A stretch of 64,000 nucleotides of DNA from Pseudidiomarina tainanensis (GTDB lineage: Bacteria > Pseudomonadota > Gammaproteobacteria > Enterobacterales > Alteromonadaceae), in the NCBI RefSeq assembly GCF_004214835.1, contig NZ_PIQJ01000001.1, positions 1,302,001-1,366,000 of the forward strand, read 5' to 3'. The stretch's first letter is position 1; every line of letters starts with the position of its first letter. The position numbers and the translations under genes are program-made. This document shows positions 36,222-47,427 of the stretch, one piece after another. The notes under the pieces are model-generated. The model did no database searches. It had not been told where the DNA came from and worked only from the letters and a program-made list of their open reading frames with translations.

Positions 36222-36885
36222 ATTCCACCCTTCAGAACAGCACTTGGTGCTCTATGCCGCTGGTGAACTCAGCCCCGCCATGTTAATGATGGTTGGAACC
36301 CACGTTGACATGTGTCCGAAGTGCCAAGCGCATGTACAAGATATCGAGCAACACATGGCCGCCAAACTATTTGGTGAATCGGAAACAGCGAACATTGTTC
36401 ATGGTTTTGATGAGCAAGCGATGCTGCAAGCAATCTTTGATTCGCAGCAACCAGCTGTCAATAATACAGCTGCGGCAAACGATAGCCTCTTCTTAGAAGG
36501 TCATCGCTTCGCCCTGCCGCCAACGCTGGCTCGTAACTCACACCGCATCGGTGAGTGGAGTCGTTTACCTGGTAAGTTGTGGCGTGCGCCGGTTCGTGTC
36601 GGCGGCGAAGAAATGTTGAACTTCATCTATATGGATAAGCACGCATCGCTTCCTGAACACACCCACAAAGGTAACGAAGTTACGATAGTGGTTAATGGCG
36701 TGTTTAACGATGAAAACAACGAGTATCGTGACGGTGATTTTATGCTGCTGGATGAACAGCATAAGCATTCACCAGCGACACAAGACCATGACTGTTTAAC
36801 TATTGCTGCGCTCGAAGGGCCGTTGTATTTCACGACTGGTCTGAGTCGTTTATTGAATCCTTTTAGTAGCTTATTTTTTAAATAA
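36214..36885 (+). CDS. chrR: ChrR-type zinc cupin anti-sigma factor
   Basis: 223 residues. The N-terminal ZAS anti-sigma domain has ligands His5, His30, Cys34 and Cys37, with spacing identical to Rhodobacter ChrR (H6, H31, C35, C38). The C-terminal cupin from about residue 115 contains HASLPEHTHKGNEVT (His/His/Glu metal ligands) and DEQHKHSP (fourth His), needed in Rhodobacter for the response to singlet oxygen. Translationally coupled to the sigma gene. All metal ligands are present, so it should be functional. Confidence 0.94.
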   Translation: MIKFHPSEQHLVLYAAGELSPAMLMMVGTHVDMCPKCQAHVQDIEQHMAAKLFGESETANIVHGFDEQAMLQAIFDSQQPAVNNTAAANDSLFLEGHRFALPPTLARNSHRIGEWSRLPGKLWRAPVRVGGEEMLNFIYMDKHASLPEHTHKGNEVTIVVNGVFNDENNEYRDGDFMLLDEQHKHSPATQDHDCLTIAALEGPLYFTTGLSRLLNPFSSLFFK

Positions 36886-36904
36886 GTTAAACAGCGTTAT
36901 TAAC

Positions 36905-36934
36905 AAAAAGGCCGCTATAATAGCGGCCTTTTTT
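36905..36934. terminator. Bidirectional intrinsic terminator
   Basis: AAAAAGGCCGCTA-TAA-TAGCGGCCTTTTTT between the convergent chrR and ihfA genes; eight-base GC-rich stem with T-runs on both strands. Confidence 0.95.
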
Positions 36935-36949
36935 AATGTGTCGAACACG

Positions 36950-37240
36950 TTATTTTTTAGCGTTACTCACGCGTTGTTTCAGCTTCTGACCGGGGCGGAA
37001 AGTAACAACCCGTCGCGCAGAAATAGGAATATCTTCACCGGTTTTCGGGTTCCGTCCCGGTCGTTGGTTTTTCGTGCGAAGTTCAAAATTACCGAATCCT
37101 GATAATTTCACTTCTTCACCACTTTCCAACGCACGTCTAATTTCCTCAAAGAAGTTTTCGACCAGATCTTTTGCATCGCTTTTGTTTAATCCAAATTTCT
37201 CAAACAAATGCTCGGCCATTTCTGCTTTGGTCAGCGCCAT
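36950..37240 (-). CDS. ihfA: Integration host factor subunit alpha
   Basis: 96-residue HU-family DNA-bending protein: [18 protein letters not shown] opening, GFGNFELR at the arm base, and the [14 protein letters not shown] beta-arm with the intercalating proline. Distinguished from HU by the alpha-specific start and C-terminus ([15 protein letters not shown]). Starts 3 bp after pheT, as in E. coli where pheST-ihfA form one operon. Confidence 0.97.
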   Translation of the reverse strand: MALTKAEMAEHLFEKFGLNKSDAKDLVENFFEEIRRALESGEEVKLSGFGNFELRTKNQRPGRNPKTGEDIPISARRVVTFRPGQKLKQRVSNAKK

Positions 37241-37243
37241 AGC

Positions 37244-39631
37244 TTACTCCCTTAGGGTTGCCCCGAATTCAGATGTTAGCATCTCCACAACCGTCTTCAC
37301 GGCTGCATTGATTTCATTGTCTTCAAGAGTGCGCTCCGCATGTTGCAATGTCAACGATAACGCTAAACTGCGATGGCCTTCTGCCATTCCAGTCCCTTGA
37401 TATACATCGAATAAGTTTAGGTCAACTAAATGATTTACGCCAATATTTTCAATTGCCGCAAAAATTTCGCCGGCCGCAATAGAGTCTTTCACCACAATTG
37501 CTAAGTCACGACGAATCGATGGATATTTTGAAATCGGCTGAGCTTGAGGAACAGTGCGCTTAGCAATAGCATTTTGTTCAAGTTCGAACACAAATGTACG
37601 TCCATTCAAACCGAGTTTCTTCTCAAACTGCGGATGAACTGCGCCTATGTAACCGACTCGCTTATCGCCACGGAAAATAGCTGCCGACTGACCGGGGTGC
37701 AACGCAGGATACTGGTCTGCCACAAAGCGGAACTCGTGAGCCGCGCCGGTCAATGCCAATAATGCTTCAACATCGCCTTTGATATCATAAAAATCAACGG
37801 CACGTTCACCGTCGCTCCAATGTTCTGGGTAAGCTTTACCTGCACGAACACCCGCGATCATCGGTTGCTGGACCACGCCATTCTCAGCTGTCTCGTCAGG
37901 TAAAAAGCGAAGACCTGTTTCACAGAACGCTAAGCTTTGTTGCTGGCGCTTCTGGTTGTGTGCCACTGCACCAATCAAGCCCGGCCATAAGCTGACACGC
38001 ATGGAAGACATCTCAACCGAAATCGGAAACGGTAACGTTAATGCAGCTGTTTCATCAAACAACATGGCTTGATGTTTCGGATCGACAAAGCTGTAGGTGA
38101 TCGCTTCTTGATAACCACGATCAATCAAGGTGCGCTTCATACCAGTTGCAGTCAACTGAGCTTCCTGGCGTGGAATCATCCGCAATTGCGCCGCGGGTGC
38201 CGCCGCTTGAATGCGGTGGTAGCCGTAGATACGAGCAACTTCTTCAATTAAGTCTTCTTCAATACTGATATCGAAACGGAACGTCGGTACAGTCACATTC
38301 CAGCCAGAGTCAGTGGTGATAACCACAAACCCTAAACGTTGCAGAATTTCAGTGACTTCTTCTGTGGCGATGCTAATACCAAGAACGCGCTCTAAACGCT
38401 CAGCACGCAAGGTAACGTGCGCTGCCTCAGGTAAATGCTCAACACTTACAGCCTCAACAATTGGACCAGCTTCACCGCCACAAATTTCCAGTAGCAATGC
38501 CGTTGCACGTTCCATGGCGGTACGTTGTAGTTCAGGATCAACACCGCGCTCATAGCGATGGGATGCATCAGTATGCAAACCGAAACGGCGTGCACGCCCA
38601 GCAATTGCATCAGGACTGAAGAACGCACTCTCTAGAAATACGTTCGTGGTGTTTTCAGTCACACCGCTGCCCTCGCCGCCGAAAACTCCGGCCATTGCGA
38701 GTGGCTTTTGCTCATCAGCAATCACCAATACATCGTTTTGCAGCGTGACTTCATTACCGTCAAGTAACGTCAGCTTTTCTTCTGGTTTCGCCATCCGCAC
38801 ATGCACAGCGCCTTCTAGCTTATCATTATCAAAGGCGTGCATTGGATGACCCAGCTCTAGTAATACGTAGTTGGTGATATCAACCACGGGGTCGATGCTA
38901 CGAATACCACTGCGACGTAGACGCTCTTGTAACCATAATGGCGAGCTTACATTCACATTAACGTTGCGAATAACTCGGCCAAGATAACGTGGACAAGCGG
39001 CTGGAGCATCAAGAACCACAGCGCGGTCTTCGTCATGAACCGCAGGTACTTCTTTGATTTCTGGTTCAGTCACTTCCAAACGATTTAATACGCCGACTTC
39101 GCGCGCAATACCACGCAAACCTAAGCAATCAGCACGGTTTGGGGTTAAATCAACGTCTAAAACCACATCATTGAGGTCTAAATATTCGCGATAATCCATG
39201 CCAACCGGCGCATCTAACGGCAATTCGATAATACCGTCGTGGTCATCACTCAAGCCCAACTCTGAGCTTGAACAAAGCATACCGTGTGACGGTTGTCCAC
39301 GTAGTTTGGCTTTCTTAATTTTAAAGTCGCCTGGTAACACGGCACCGACTGTTGCAACAGCAACTTTCAAACCTTGGCGGCAGTTTGGTGCACCACAAAC
39401 GATGGTTGCTAACTCATCGGTACCAACATTGACCTCGGTCACTTGCAACTTGTCCGCGTCTGGATGCTGCCAGCATTTCACAACTTCACCAACAACCACG
39501 CCAGAAAACGCCTCAGCTACTGGCTCAATACCATCTACTTCAAGGCCAGCCATGCTTAACTGTTCAGATAACGCGACGCTGTCTAACGCCGGATTCACCC
39601 AGGTACGTAACCACTGTTCACTAAATTTCAT
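37244..39631 (-). CDS. pheT: Phenylalanyl-tRNA synthetase beta subunit
   Basis: 795 residues, same length as E. coli PheT. Domain order: N-terminal tRNA-binding EMAP-like fold ([23 protein letters not shown]), B3/B4 editing domain that hydrolyses Tyr-tRNAPhe (around [10 protein letters not shown]), B5 (TEILQRLGF), catalytic-like core and the C-terminal anticodon-binding ferredoxin fold ([12 protein letters not shown]). Gap of 16 bp from pheS. Confidence 0.97.
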   Translation of the reverse strand: MKFSEQWLRTWVNPALDSVALSEQLSMAGLEVDGIEPVAEAFSGVVVGEVVKCWQHPDADKLQVTEVNVGTDELATIVCGAPNCRQGLKVAVATVGAVLPGDFKIKKAKLRGQPSHGMLCSSSELGLSDDHDGIIELPLDAPVGMDYREYLDLNDVVLDVDLTPNRADCLGLRGIAREVGVLNRLEVTEPEIKEVPAVHDEDRAVVLDAPAACPRYLGRVIRNVNVNVSSPLWLQERLRRSGIRSIDPVVDITNYVLLELGHPMHAFDNDKLEGAVHVRMAKPEEKLTLLDGNEVTLQNDVLVIADEQKPLAMAGVFGGEGSGVTENTTNVFLESAFFSPDAIAGRARRFGLHTDASHRYERGVDPELQRTAMERATALLLEICGGEAGPIVEAVSVEHLPEAAHVTLRAERLERVLGISIATEEVTEILQRLGFVVITTDSGWNVTVPTFRFDISIEEDLIEEVARIYGYHRIQAAAPAAQLRMIPRQEAQLTATGMKRTLIDRGYQEAITYSFVDPKHQAMLFDETAALTLPFPISVEMSSMRVSLWPGLIGAVAHNQKRQQQSLAFCETGLRFLPDETAENGVVQQPMIAGVRAGKAYPEHWSDGERAVDFYDIKGDVEALLALTGAAHEFRFVADQYPALHPGQSAAIFRGDKRVGYIGAVHPQFEKKLGLNGRTFVFELEQNAIAKRTVPQAQPISKYPSIRRDLAIVVKDSIAAGEIFAAIENIGVNHLVDLNLFDVYQGTGMAEGHRSLALSLTLQHAERTLEDNEINAAVKTVVEMLTSEFGATLRE

Positions 39632-39647
39632 CTGCTTACCCGGCTAA

Positions 39648-40640
<993 letters not shown>

Positions 40641-40710
40641 TTATGACCCGTGCGGTTTCACGATGATTTTTCAATACGAGATAAAGTGCTCAATGATACC
40701 GAAAAAGCAC

Positions 40711-40740
40711 AAAAAAAGGGAGCAGTTACGCTCCCTTTTT
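40711..40740 (-). terminator. Intrinsic terminator after rplT
   Basis: AAAAAGGGAGC-GTAACT-GCTCCCTTTTTTT on the reverse strand, 17 bp after the rplT stop. It separates the ribosomal-protein operon from pheST, either as a full stop or as a partial one with read-through. Confidence 0.93.
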
Positions 40741-40756
40741 CAATTATTCAACCTGC

Positions 40757-41110
40757 TTACAGAGAGCCTTTCGCTTTCTCTACCAAGGCAGCAAAACCGT
40801 TTTGGTCGTGAACTGCGATGTCAGCAAGGATTTTACGATCGATTTCTACAGATGCTTTTTTCAAGCCATTGATAAAGCGGCTGTAAGACAAACCGTTTTG
40901 ACGCGCTGCAGCGTTGATACGAACAATCCACAATTGACGGAATTGACGTTTCTTCGCACGGCGGTCGCGGTATGCGTACTGACCTGCTTTAATAACTGCT
41001 TGCTTCGCTACGCGATAAACGCGTGAACGAGCACCATAATAACCTTTCGCCTGCTTCAGGACTTTCTTGTGACGCGCACGCGCGATCACACCACGTTTTA
41101 CTCGTGCCAT
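40757..41110 (-). CDS. rplT: 50S ribosomal protein L20
   Basis: 117 residues, early-assembly 23S rRNA-binding protein ([41 protein letters not shown]). In E. coli L20 represses its own rpmI-rplT mRNA. Starts 16 bp after rpmI. Confidence 0.98.
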   Translation of the reverse strand: MARVKRGVIARARHKKVLKQAKGYYGARSRVYRVAKQAVIKAGQYAYRDRRAKKRQFRQLWIVRINAAARQNGLSYSRFINGLKKASVEIDRKILADIAVHDQNGFAALVEKAKGSL

Positions 41111-41126
41111 TTGCTATCTCCTTCCC

Positions 41127-41324
41127 TTACGCGAATGGTAACATACGCTGAACTAAGCCAACATCAGACTCGTGCACCATGCTCTTAGCACGTAGGTGAC
41201 GCTTCCGCTTTGAGCTCTTTTTGGTCAGGATGTGACGCAAATGAGACTGTTTACATTTAAAGCCGCCTGAAGCGGTTTTCTTAAAGCGCTTAGATGCGCC
41301 TTTCTTGGATTTCATTTTCGGCAT
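41127..41324 (-). CDS. rpmI: 50S ribosomal protein L35
   Basis: 65-residue, very basic protein: [21 protein letters not shown] and the [13 protein letters not shown] segment. Between infC and rplT, the standard order. Confidence 0.98.
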   Translation of the reverse strand: MPKMKSKKGASKRFKKTASGGFKCKQSHLRHILTKKSSKRKRHLRAKSMVHESDVGLVQRMLPFA

Positions 41325-41409
41325 GAAAATTACTCCGCATTGTTAATTAAAAGTGTAACAGGGTGAGTTTGGTGCTGTTGCCAACAACCGCCCTACTTGT
41401 GAACCACAG

Positions 41410-41952
41410 TTACTTCTTAGCAGGGGCCAGAACCATAATCATCTGGCGACCCTCAGCACGTCTTGGGAACGATTCGCAAGTTGAGATTTCCGCTAGGTCA
41501 TTCTTAATGCGCTCTAGCAATTCAATTCCCAACTCTTGGTGTGCCATTTCCCGGCCACGGAAACGGACGGTGACTTTCGTTTTGTCACCTCCCTCCAGAA
41601 AGCGAGTCAGGTTGCGCAGTTTTACCTGATAATCGCCCTCGTCAGTTCCAGGACGGAATTTTACTTCCTTAACCTGAATCTGTTTCTGGTTTTTCTTTTG
41701 CTCTTTCGCGTTCTTAGCTTTCTCGTAGAGGAACTTGCCATAATCCATCAGACGACAAACTGGTGGCTCCGCATTCGGGCTAATTTCCACCAGATCAACA
41801 CCAGCCTCTTCGGCTGCAGTAAGAGCTTCTTGAATACCTACGACGCCAATCTGTTCACCTTCAACACCAATGAGTCGTACTTCATTGACGCGAATTTCTT
41901 CGTTGATCCGATTTTTGTCACCAGCTTTCTGAGTTCTTTTTCCGCCTTTAAT
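41410..41952 (-). CDS. infC: Translation initiation factor IF-3 (ATT start)
   Basis: The gene begins with ATT at 41952, preceded by GGAGG eight bases upstream, and encodes [21 protein letters not shown]..., 180 residues, exactly the E. coli length. A search limited to ATG/GTG/TTG would wrongly start it 54 codons later at 41790. The N-domain ([20 protein letters not shown]), the linker and the C-domain ([39 protein letters not shown]) are all intact. IF-3 rejects non-AUG starts, so AUU gives negative feedback on its own synthesis. It lies 19 bp after thrS. Confidence 0.97.
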   Translation of the reverse strand: MKGGKRTQKAGDKNRINEEIRVNEVRLIGVEGEQIGVVGIQEALTAAEEAGVDLVEISPNAEPPVCRLMDYGKFLYEKAKNAKEQKKNQKQIQVKEVKFRPGTDEGDYQVKLRNLTRFLEGGDKTKVTVRFRGREMAHQELGIELLERIKNDLAEISTCESFPRRAEGRQMIMVLAPAKK

Positions 41953-41971
41953 GGGTCATTCCTCCAGTCAA

Positions 41972-43888
41972 TTAACTAATTTTGCGGCTGTTTACTTCGT
42001 CGCTGAGCTCAGTGATAAATTGCTGTAGCCCTTTAACACCATGGTCTTCACCACGACGAGTACGCACCGCAACCGCTTGGTTCTCGACTTCTTTATCGCC
42101 GACAACCAACAAGTATGGAACACGTTTTAGAGTGTGCTCGCGAATTTTAAAGCCTATTTTCTCATTTCTCAAGTCAGCAATGGCTCTAAATCCAAGTTTA
42201 TTCAATTCTTTTACGGTTTGGATGGCATAATCGCGCTGATTATCGGTAATATTCATCACCACAACCTGCGTTGGTGCCAACCAAGTCGGGAAATATCCCG
42301 CATATTCTTCAATGATGATACCCATGAAGCGCTCAAGCGAGCCCAAAATGGCACGGTGGATCATCACCGGTGTATGACGCTCGTTATCTTCGCCCACATA
42401 AGTAGCACCTAAACGGCCCGGTAACGCGAAATCGAGCTGTACCGTACCGCACTGCCATGCACGACCTAAACAGTCATGCAAGGTAAATTCAATTTTCGGA
42501 CCATAAAACGCGCCCTCACCCGGCAGATACTCAAATTCAATGCCGTTACTCTTAAGGGCATCGGCTAACGCTTGCTCAGCATGATCCCAAGTCGCGTCAT
42601 CACCTAAACGCTTCTCTGGACGGGTTGATAGCTTCACGACAATGTTGTCGAAACCAAAGGTTTTATAGGTTTCGTACACCATCTTGATACAACCGCTCAC
42701 TTCTTCTTGCACCTGTGCATCAGTACAGAAGATGTGCGCATCGTCTTGCGTAAAACCACGTACACGCATTAATCCATGTAACGCACCCGATGGTTCATTA
42801 CGGTGACACGATCCGAATTCAGCCATACGCAATGGCAAATCACGGTAGGATTTCAAACCTTGGTTAAAAATCTGCACGTGACCCGGGCAGTTCATCGGCT
42901 TGATCGCATACTCACGATTTTCTGATGCGGTGGTAAACATAAGCTCTGAGAATTTCTCCCAATGACCCGAACGTTCCCACAACACGCGGTCCATCATTAA
43001 CGGACCTTTTACTTCCTGATATTGATACTCGCGTAACTTCTCACGAATAAAACGTTCAAGTTCTAGGAACACCGTCCAACCATTGTTGTGCCAGAACACC
43101 ATCCCTGGTGCTTCTTCTTGCCAATGGAATAAGTCTTGGGTTTTACCAATTTTTCGGTGGTCGCGTTTTTCTGCTTCTTCCAGCCGTTGCAAATACGCTT
43201 TCAGTTGCTTCTTATCAGCCCATGCGGTGCCATAAATGCGCTGCAACATTTTATTGTCAGACTTACCACGCCAATAAGCACCAGCCACTTTCATAATTTT
43301 GAAATGTTGGCAGAAACGCATGTTGGGTACGTGTGGCCCACGGCACATATCCACGTATTCTTCGTGATGATACAAACCCGGACGATCGTCACGGCTAATA
43401 TCATCGTCTAGAATCTCGACCTTGTAAGGTTCGTGACGACCAACAAAAGTTTCCCGAGCTTCAGCCCAGCTCACTTTCTTCTTCACCACGTCGTATTCAG
43501 TTTTTGCCAGTTCAAGCATACGCTTTTCAAGCGCTTGCAAATCGTCTGCAGTTAACGTGTGCTCCATATCAACGTCATAGTAAAAACCGTTATCGATAAC
43601 CGGACCAATCGCCATTTTTACATCAGGGAACATTTGCTTTAACGCATGGCCAAGCAAGTGCGCACAACTATGGCGAATAATATGCAGACCATCATCATCT
43701 TTCGGCGTGATGATCTGAACGGTTGCGTCATCGGTAATGAGGTCACAAGCATCGGCTAATTCGCCGTTAATCCGCCCAGCTACGGTCGCTTTGGCTAAAC
43801 CAGGACCAATATCTTGGGCTACGTCGAGAATAGAAACAGGCTTGTCGAATGAACGTTTACTTCCGTCGGGGAGCGTTACTACAGGCAT
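41972..43888 (-). CDS. thrS: Threonyl-tRNA synthetase
   Basis: 638 residues: N-terminal TGS domain ([11 protein letters not shown]), editing domain with [21 protein letters not shown] (HxxxH zinc-like motif) and [12 protein letters not shown], class II core with [10 protein letters not shown] (zinc Cys), [12 protein letters not shown] and the anticodon-binding domain ([14 protein letters not shown]). No operator hairpin was analysed upstream. Divergent from the EamA gene. Confidence 0.98.
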   Translation of the reverse strand: MPVVTLPDGSKRSFDKPVSILDVAQDIGPGLAKATVAGRINGELADACDLITDDATVQIITPKDDDGLHIIRHSCAHLLGHALKQMFPDVKMAIGPVIDNGFYYDVDMEHTLTADDLQALEKRMLELAKTEYDVVKKKVSWAEARETFVGRHEPYKVEILDDDISRDDRPGLYHHEEYVDMCRGPHVPNMRFCQHFKIMKVAGAYWRGKSDNKMLQRIYGTAWADKKQLKAYLQRLEEAEKRDHRKIGKTQDLFHWQEEAPGMVFWHNNGWTVFLELERFIREKLREYQYQEVKGPLMMDRVLWERSGHWEKFSELMFTTASENREYAIKPMNCPGHVQIFNQGLKSYRDLPLRMAEFGSCHRNEPSGALHGLMRVRGFTQDDAHIFCTDAQVQEEVSGCIKMVYETYKTFGFDNIVVKLSTRPEKRLGDDATWDHAEQALADALKSNGIEFEYLPGEGAFYGPKIEFTLHDCLGRAWQCGTVQLDFALPGRLGATYVGEDNERHTPVMIHRAILGSLERFMGIIIEEYAGYFPTWLAPTQVVVMNITDNQRDYAIQTVKELNKLGFRAIADLRNEKIGFKIREHTLKRVPYLLVVGDKEVENQAVAVRTRRGEDHGVKGLQQFITELSDEVNSRKIS

Positions 43889-43974
43889 TATTTTCTGTCC
43901 TTTTTACAGTGGTGGCACCTACCAAGTGTCACTTGTTATTTTTAAAGGCCACACTATAGCGTATGATGCTCGCC

Positions 43975-44880
43975 ATGGAAACCCCAACCGCCACAATCAT
44001 TGGTCCTCTGGCCGCATTAACCGCTGCGCTTTTTTGGGCGTTGGCGACGCTTTTGTATAGTCAAGCGGGTAGCTATTTATCTGCCGCCCAGTTGAATTTG
44101 GTGAAAGGCATCGTTGCTTGCCCATTATTGGTACTCGTTGGGTGGTTTAGTGGTCAGTTATTGGCGATTGAGGGAAATCTCGCAACCTACCTATTGCTCG
44201 CCAGTGGCGTTATCGGGATAACTCTGGGTGATACCCTATACTTCGCTGCGTTACGCCGTTTAGGCCCGTGGCACACCATGCTACTTGAATACCTAGCACC
44301 ACCGTTTGCGGCATTACTAGCGTGGATGCTGTTGGCACAAGGCATGCGCTGGTTTGAAGTGATGGCGGCGCTAGTGATTATTAGCGGAATTTTCGTGGTC
44401 ATCAGTGAAAAACCGAAAAGTGCCGAGCTCGTGCAAATTAACCTCAGCGGCATAGCGGCTGGTATTGGTGCTGCACTTTGTCAAGCTTTAGGCCTTGTGA
44501 TGTCATTTCACGCACTGCAAGAGTTCGAAATGAGTCCTCTAAATGCCGCGCTGCTGCGTTTACTTGCGGGCACTTTCGCACTGACCATAGCCTTGCTACT
44601 TTTAAAACCGAGTTTGATTCAGTCCACCCGTTCGGCGCTGCGCCATACATCTATTCCGTGGCTGCTGGTAGCCATTGTCATGGGTACCTTTTTGGCCATT
44701 TGGCTGCAGCAAACCGCAATTGCCTATATCAACCCCGGGCTTGCGCAAACCTTGCTTGCTACCGCCCCGTTATGGCTGATCCCCATTCAGTGGTTGCGTG
44801 GCCAACCATTATCCGCACGAAGCATTGTCGGTGCACTCATTGCCGTCAGTGGTATCGCACTGTTATTTGGAATTCAATAA
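43975..44880 (+). CDS. EamA/DMT-family transporter
   Basis: 301 residues from the ATG at 43975 (in-frame ATGs at 43963 and 43966 are alternatives; no clear ribosome site separates them). Ten membrane helices in two EamA repeats: the first has FWALATLLYSQAG and GDTLYFAALRRLGP, the second ALCQALGLVMSFHAL and AIAYINPGLAQTLLATAPLWLIP. Drug/metabolite superfamily exporters of amino acids or metabolites; substrate not predictable. Confidence 0.88.
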   Translation: METPTATIIGPLAALTAALFWALATLLYSQAGSYLSAAQLNLVKGIVACPLLVLVGWFSGQLLAIEGNLATYLLLASGVIGITLGDTLYFAALRRLGPWHTMLLEYLAPPFAALLAWMLLAQGMRWFEVMAALVIISGIFVVISEKPKSAELVQINLSGIAAGIGAALCQALGLVMSFHALQEFEMSPLNAALLRLLAGTFALTIALLLLKPSLIQSTRSALRHTSIPWLLVAIVMGTFLAIWLQQTAIAYINPGLAQTLLATAPLWLIPIQWLRGQPLSARSIVGALIAVSGIALLFGIQ

Positions 44881-44990
44881 GTTAGGTTTTTAGTACGCAC
44901 AATTGCGTTAATTTCGGGTGAACTTTCAAGCAAATCTTTCATTCTAAGCCATACTGAAAGGTAGTTATTGAATAGCACTTGGAGGTAAAC

Positions 44991-45200
44991 ATGAACGCCG
45001 ACAAACTTTATGACGCCGGCCTACGCTGCCCCTACTGCGGGCACCACGTTCACGTGAGTATTGATGCCTCAGCAGGCGATCAAGATTACCAAGATGAATG
45101 CCGCGCCTGCGGCGCCGACATTCATTTACTGGTCAAACTCGATGAGGTTAACGATAAGATTTTTGTTCGCGTTGCGAGTGACGACGAGAATTTTTATTAG
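44991..45200 (+). CDS. CPXCG-motif cysteine-rich protein
   Basis: 69 residues from the ATG at 44991 with GGAGG upstream. Two CxxC pairs, CPYCG near residue 17 and CRACG near residue 36, form a zinc-ribbon-like fold. A small conserved family of unknown role in gammaproteobacteria. Its stop overlaps the end of the convergent riboflavin synthase gene by 4 bp. Confidence 0.85.
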   Translation: MNADKLYDAGLRCPYCGHHVHVSIDASAGDQDYQDECRACGADIHLLVKLDEVNDKIFVRVASDDENFY

Positions 45201-45808
45201 TTGGCTGAGTAATTGCGTTGCGCCAACACCCGTTCAACCGTTTCGACAATGGTCATGGTTTGCTGATCGAATTCTAGATTAACGCGGTTAGCATGTTCCA
45301 AATTCGTTAAACGCAAGGTTTCTGGAATTAAATGTAAGCTAAAACAGTTACTTTCGACCTGCCCAATCGTCAAACTGGCACCGTTAACGCTAATAAAGCC
45401 TTTGGCAAGCACATACGGTTTAAACTGTTCAGGAAACTCAATCCACAAAGCCAAATTATCAGAGCTTTGCTCTCGCTTTACCACACTACCGGCACAGTGA
45501 ATATGACCCGAAACGTAATGCCCGCCCATTTCGTCGCCCACTTTCAGTGAACGTTCAAAATTGACGGTATCACCAACAGTTAATCCACCTAGGTTGGTTA
45601 GCCGTAGGGTTTCATCAATAATATCGAAATTTACTGAGGTTTCAGTAAATGCGACGACCGTTAAGCAACAACCATTAATCGCGATACTCGCGCCAAGCGC
45701 TACGTTGTGCAAATGCTCAGGTGAAACTTCAACGATCAACTGCCGAAAGTTGTCACGATCGTGCAACTGGGCAACGGTCGCTTGAGTTTGTACAATTCCA
45801 GTGAACAT
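45197..45808 (-). CDS. ribE: Riboflavin synthase alpha chain
   Basis: 203 residues from the ATG at 45808, giving the invariant MFTGIVQ start; the longer frame is discarded. Two lumazine-binding repeats (residues 1-97 and 98-190), each with GASIAINGCCLTV / GFISVNGASLTI. Converts two 6,7-dimethyl-8-ribityllumazine to riboflavin. Monocistronic here, away from other rib genes. Confidence 0.96.
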   Translation of the reverse strand: MFTGIVQTQATVAQLHDRDNFRQLIVEVSPEHLHNVALGASIAINGCCLTVVAFTETSVNFDIIDETLRLTNLGGLTVGDTVNFERSLKVGDEMGGHYVSGHIHCAGSVVKREQSSDNLALWIEFPEQFKPYVLAKGFISVNGASLTIGQVESNCFSLHLIPETLRLTNLEHANRVNLEFDQQTMTIVETVERVLAQRNYSAN

Positions 45809-45831
45809 GATGTCTCTTAAAAGGCTGAGGA

Positions 45832-46899
45832 ATGGCACAGATTGTAACGCTAAAACAATTGATTGGCTACGCTATAGCAATGGCTATTGCGATAGTGGTT
45901 ACCTTTGCGTTGCCGGCTTGTAGTCCAGCGCCAACCGGTCTGACACAATTAAATGACTACCAACAGCGTATCGCCAACACCTTGTCACGAGAGCCGATAG
46001 CCTACACGCCAAAGTTCCCTCCACAAATTCCAGCATCTCGCGACTTGCGTTTGAGCATTCCACGATTGCAAATATCCTTAATCGACTCGATACGTCTCGA
46101 CGCTTGCCCTGCCGGAGCCCTGATTGCCGAACGTAACAGTGCACTAGGACGCCTGCGTGAGGGTGTGCTGCGCTACTATCACGACCGCCAGTTATTGATG
46201 GCACTAAAAGACTGCGCAAGCCAGCTTGAACACATTGAACCAGAGCTATCCGAACGAGTTCGCGAGCAGGCGAATGCAAAACAAGCCGTCATGCCACTGT
46301 TAAGAATGCAAGCGATTATCGCCGATGATAGTATTCGCGCATCGCTACGCCCTGCTGATCGCGCCCTACCGGTTGTGGACGGCGCACAACTCGCTCCGGT
46401 ACTGCAAGCGTTCAATGTGGTTCTTACTGCACTCAACGACAACGCTGAGCTACCTTCGCAGAAGCAACTTGAACAAGCACTCGAAATCGTCGATAAAAGT
46501 CCATATATCGGTCAATTGTGGCGCAGTTTAAATGATCATCGTTTTTATTTATTGCAGTTACAACCATTAGTCAGCACGCTGAGTGCCGATGCGGGTTGTT
46601 TAAGCAAAGGGGTGCCTGAGCGTGCCCGTATTTTAAGACAGATATTTATTGCTCGTTTTAGCGGTCCAGTGCAGCAACACATTAGTGGCTTAACGCGACA
46701 GGCTCAACAAATTGAAGCATTTATTCCGTCTTTACGCGCAACACCAGAGCTAATTGTCAAGCAGCCAAACTTAAAAGCTTGGAACGATTACTTGCGACAT
46801 ATTGCCGCGCTTGATGATCAACTGATTGCAGAAACACGTAACCACGTTGAATATTGGCAGCAATTTTTTGCCGATTGTGAATTCTCTCCGGGGGCTTAA
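45832..46899 (+). CDS. DUF3080 lipoprotein
   Basis: 355 residues. Hydrophobic N-terminal segment ending in a lipobox-like LPAC at about residue 30, then a helical DUF3080 domain (LTQLNDYQQRIANTL, RLQISLIDSIRLDACPAGALIAERNSALG). Found next to riboflavin synthase in Alteromonadales; divergent here by 23 bp. Unknown function, probably periplasmic and lipid-anchored. Confidence 0.78.
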   Translation: MAQIVTLKQLIGYAIAMAIAIVVTFALPACSPAPTGLTQLNDYQQRIANTLSREPIAYTPKFPPQIPASRDLRLSIPRLQISLIDSIRLDACPAGALIAERNSALGRLREGVLRYYHDRQLLMALKDCASQLEHIEPELSERVREQANAKQAVMPLLRMQAIIADDSIRASLRPADRALPVVDGAQLAPVLQAFNVVLTALNDNAELPSQKQLEQALEIVDKSPYIGQLWRSLNDHRFYLLQLQPLVSTLSADAGCLSKGVPERARILRQIFIARFSGPVQQHISGLTRQAQQIEAFIPSLRATPELIVKQPNLKAWNDYLRHIAALDDQLIAETRNHVEYWQQFFADCEFSPGA

Positions 46900-46946
46900 A
46901 TGTCCTCAACGGAGTTGGCTAGCTCAACAAAAAATGATACCTTGTT

Positions 46947-46965
46947 GATAATTATTCTCATTAAC
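46947..46965 (+). promoter_or_regulatory. Fur box upstream of the DUF6746-MoxR-VWA operon
   Basis: GATAATTATTCTCATTAAC matches 15 of 19 positions of the Fur consensus GATAATGATAATCATTATC and lies 34 bp before the start codon, within the likely promoter, where Fe2+-Fur would repress. Confidence 0.65.
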
Positions 46966-46998
46966 GATGTAAAAAACTCTCGCTTGTAAGGAGCACGC

Positions 46999-47427
46999 AT
47001 GAAACTTCTACCAATCGCTAGCGCTGTCGCGCTGTCTCTGGCTTTTTTGACCTCGCCAGTAATCGCGCATGACCATGGTAAAAAAGACCATAAACACGAT
47101 GAGCAAGAGCGACCAGATCATTACAAAGGCAAACCATCTGAAAACTTAACTCAAGCTTTAAACAATCTACGTGAATACAATAAGTTACTAAATACTGAAT
47201 TAAGTGGTGAATTAACCCCACAAAAAATGGCAGAAATTCATCAGCTTACATACACGCTTGAGCGTGCGCTTGAGCGATTAGATGACGAAATCGATGAAAT
47301 GAAAGATGTACTGGAAGAAGTACACCTTGGTTCGGAGCGCATGGAACTTGACCGTGTGAAGAAAAACGGGGCGAAATACCTCGAAGCCTCAAACAAAATT
47401 GTTGAAGCTGGTCGAGCGCACAAATAA
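46999..47427 (+). CDS. DUF6746 periplasmic His-rich protein
   Basis: 142 residues: signal peptide (cleaved near IAHDH), a His/Lys/Asp-rich head (HDHGKKDHKHDEQERPDHYKG) able to bind metal, then a long helical hairpin (LTQALNNLREYNKLLNTELSG; LERALERLDDEIDEMKDVLEE). AAGGAG ribosome site. The preceding Fur box suggests iron control. The TAATG overlap with moxR shows they are co-translated. Confidence 0.75.
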   Translation: MKLLPIASAVALSLAFLTSPVIAHDHGKKDHKHDEQERPDHYKGKPSENLTQALNNLREYNKLLNTELSGELTPQKMAEIHQLTYTLERALERLDDEIDEMKDVLEEVHLGSERMELDRVKKNGAKYLEASNKIVEAGRAHK

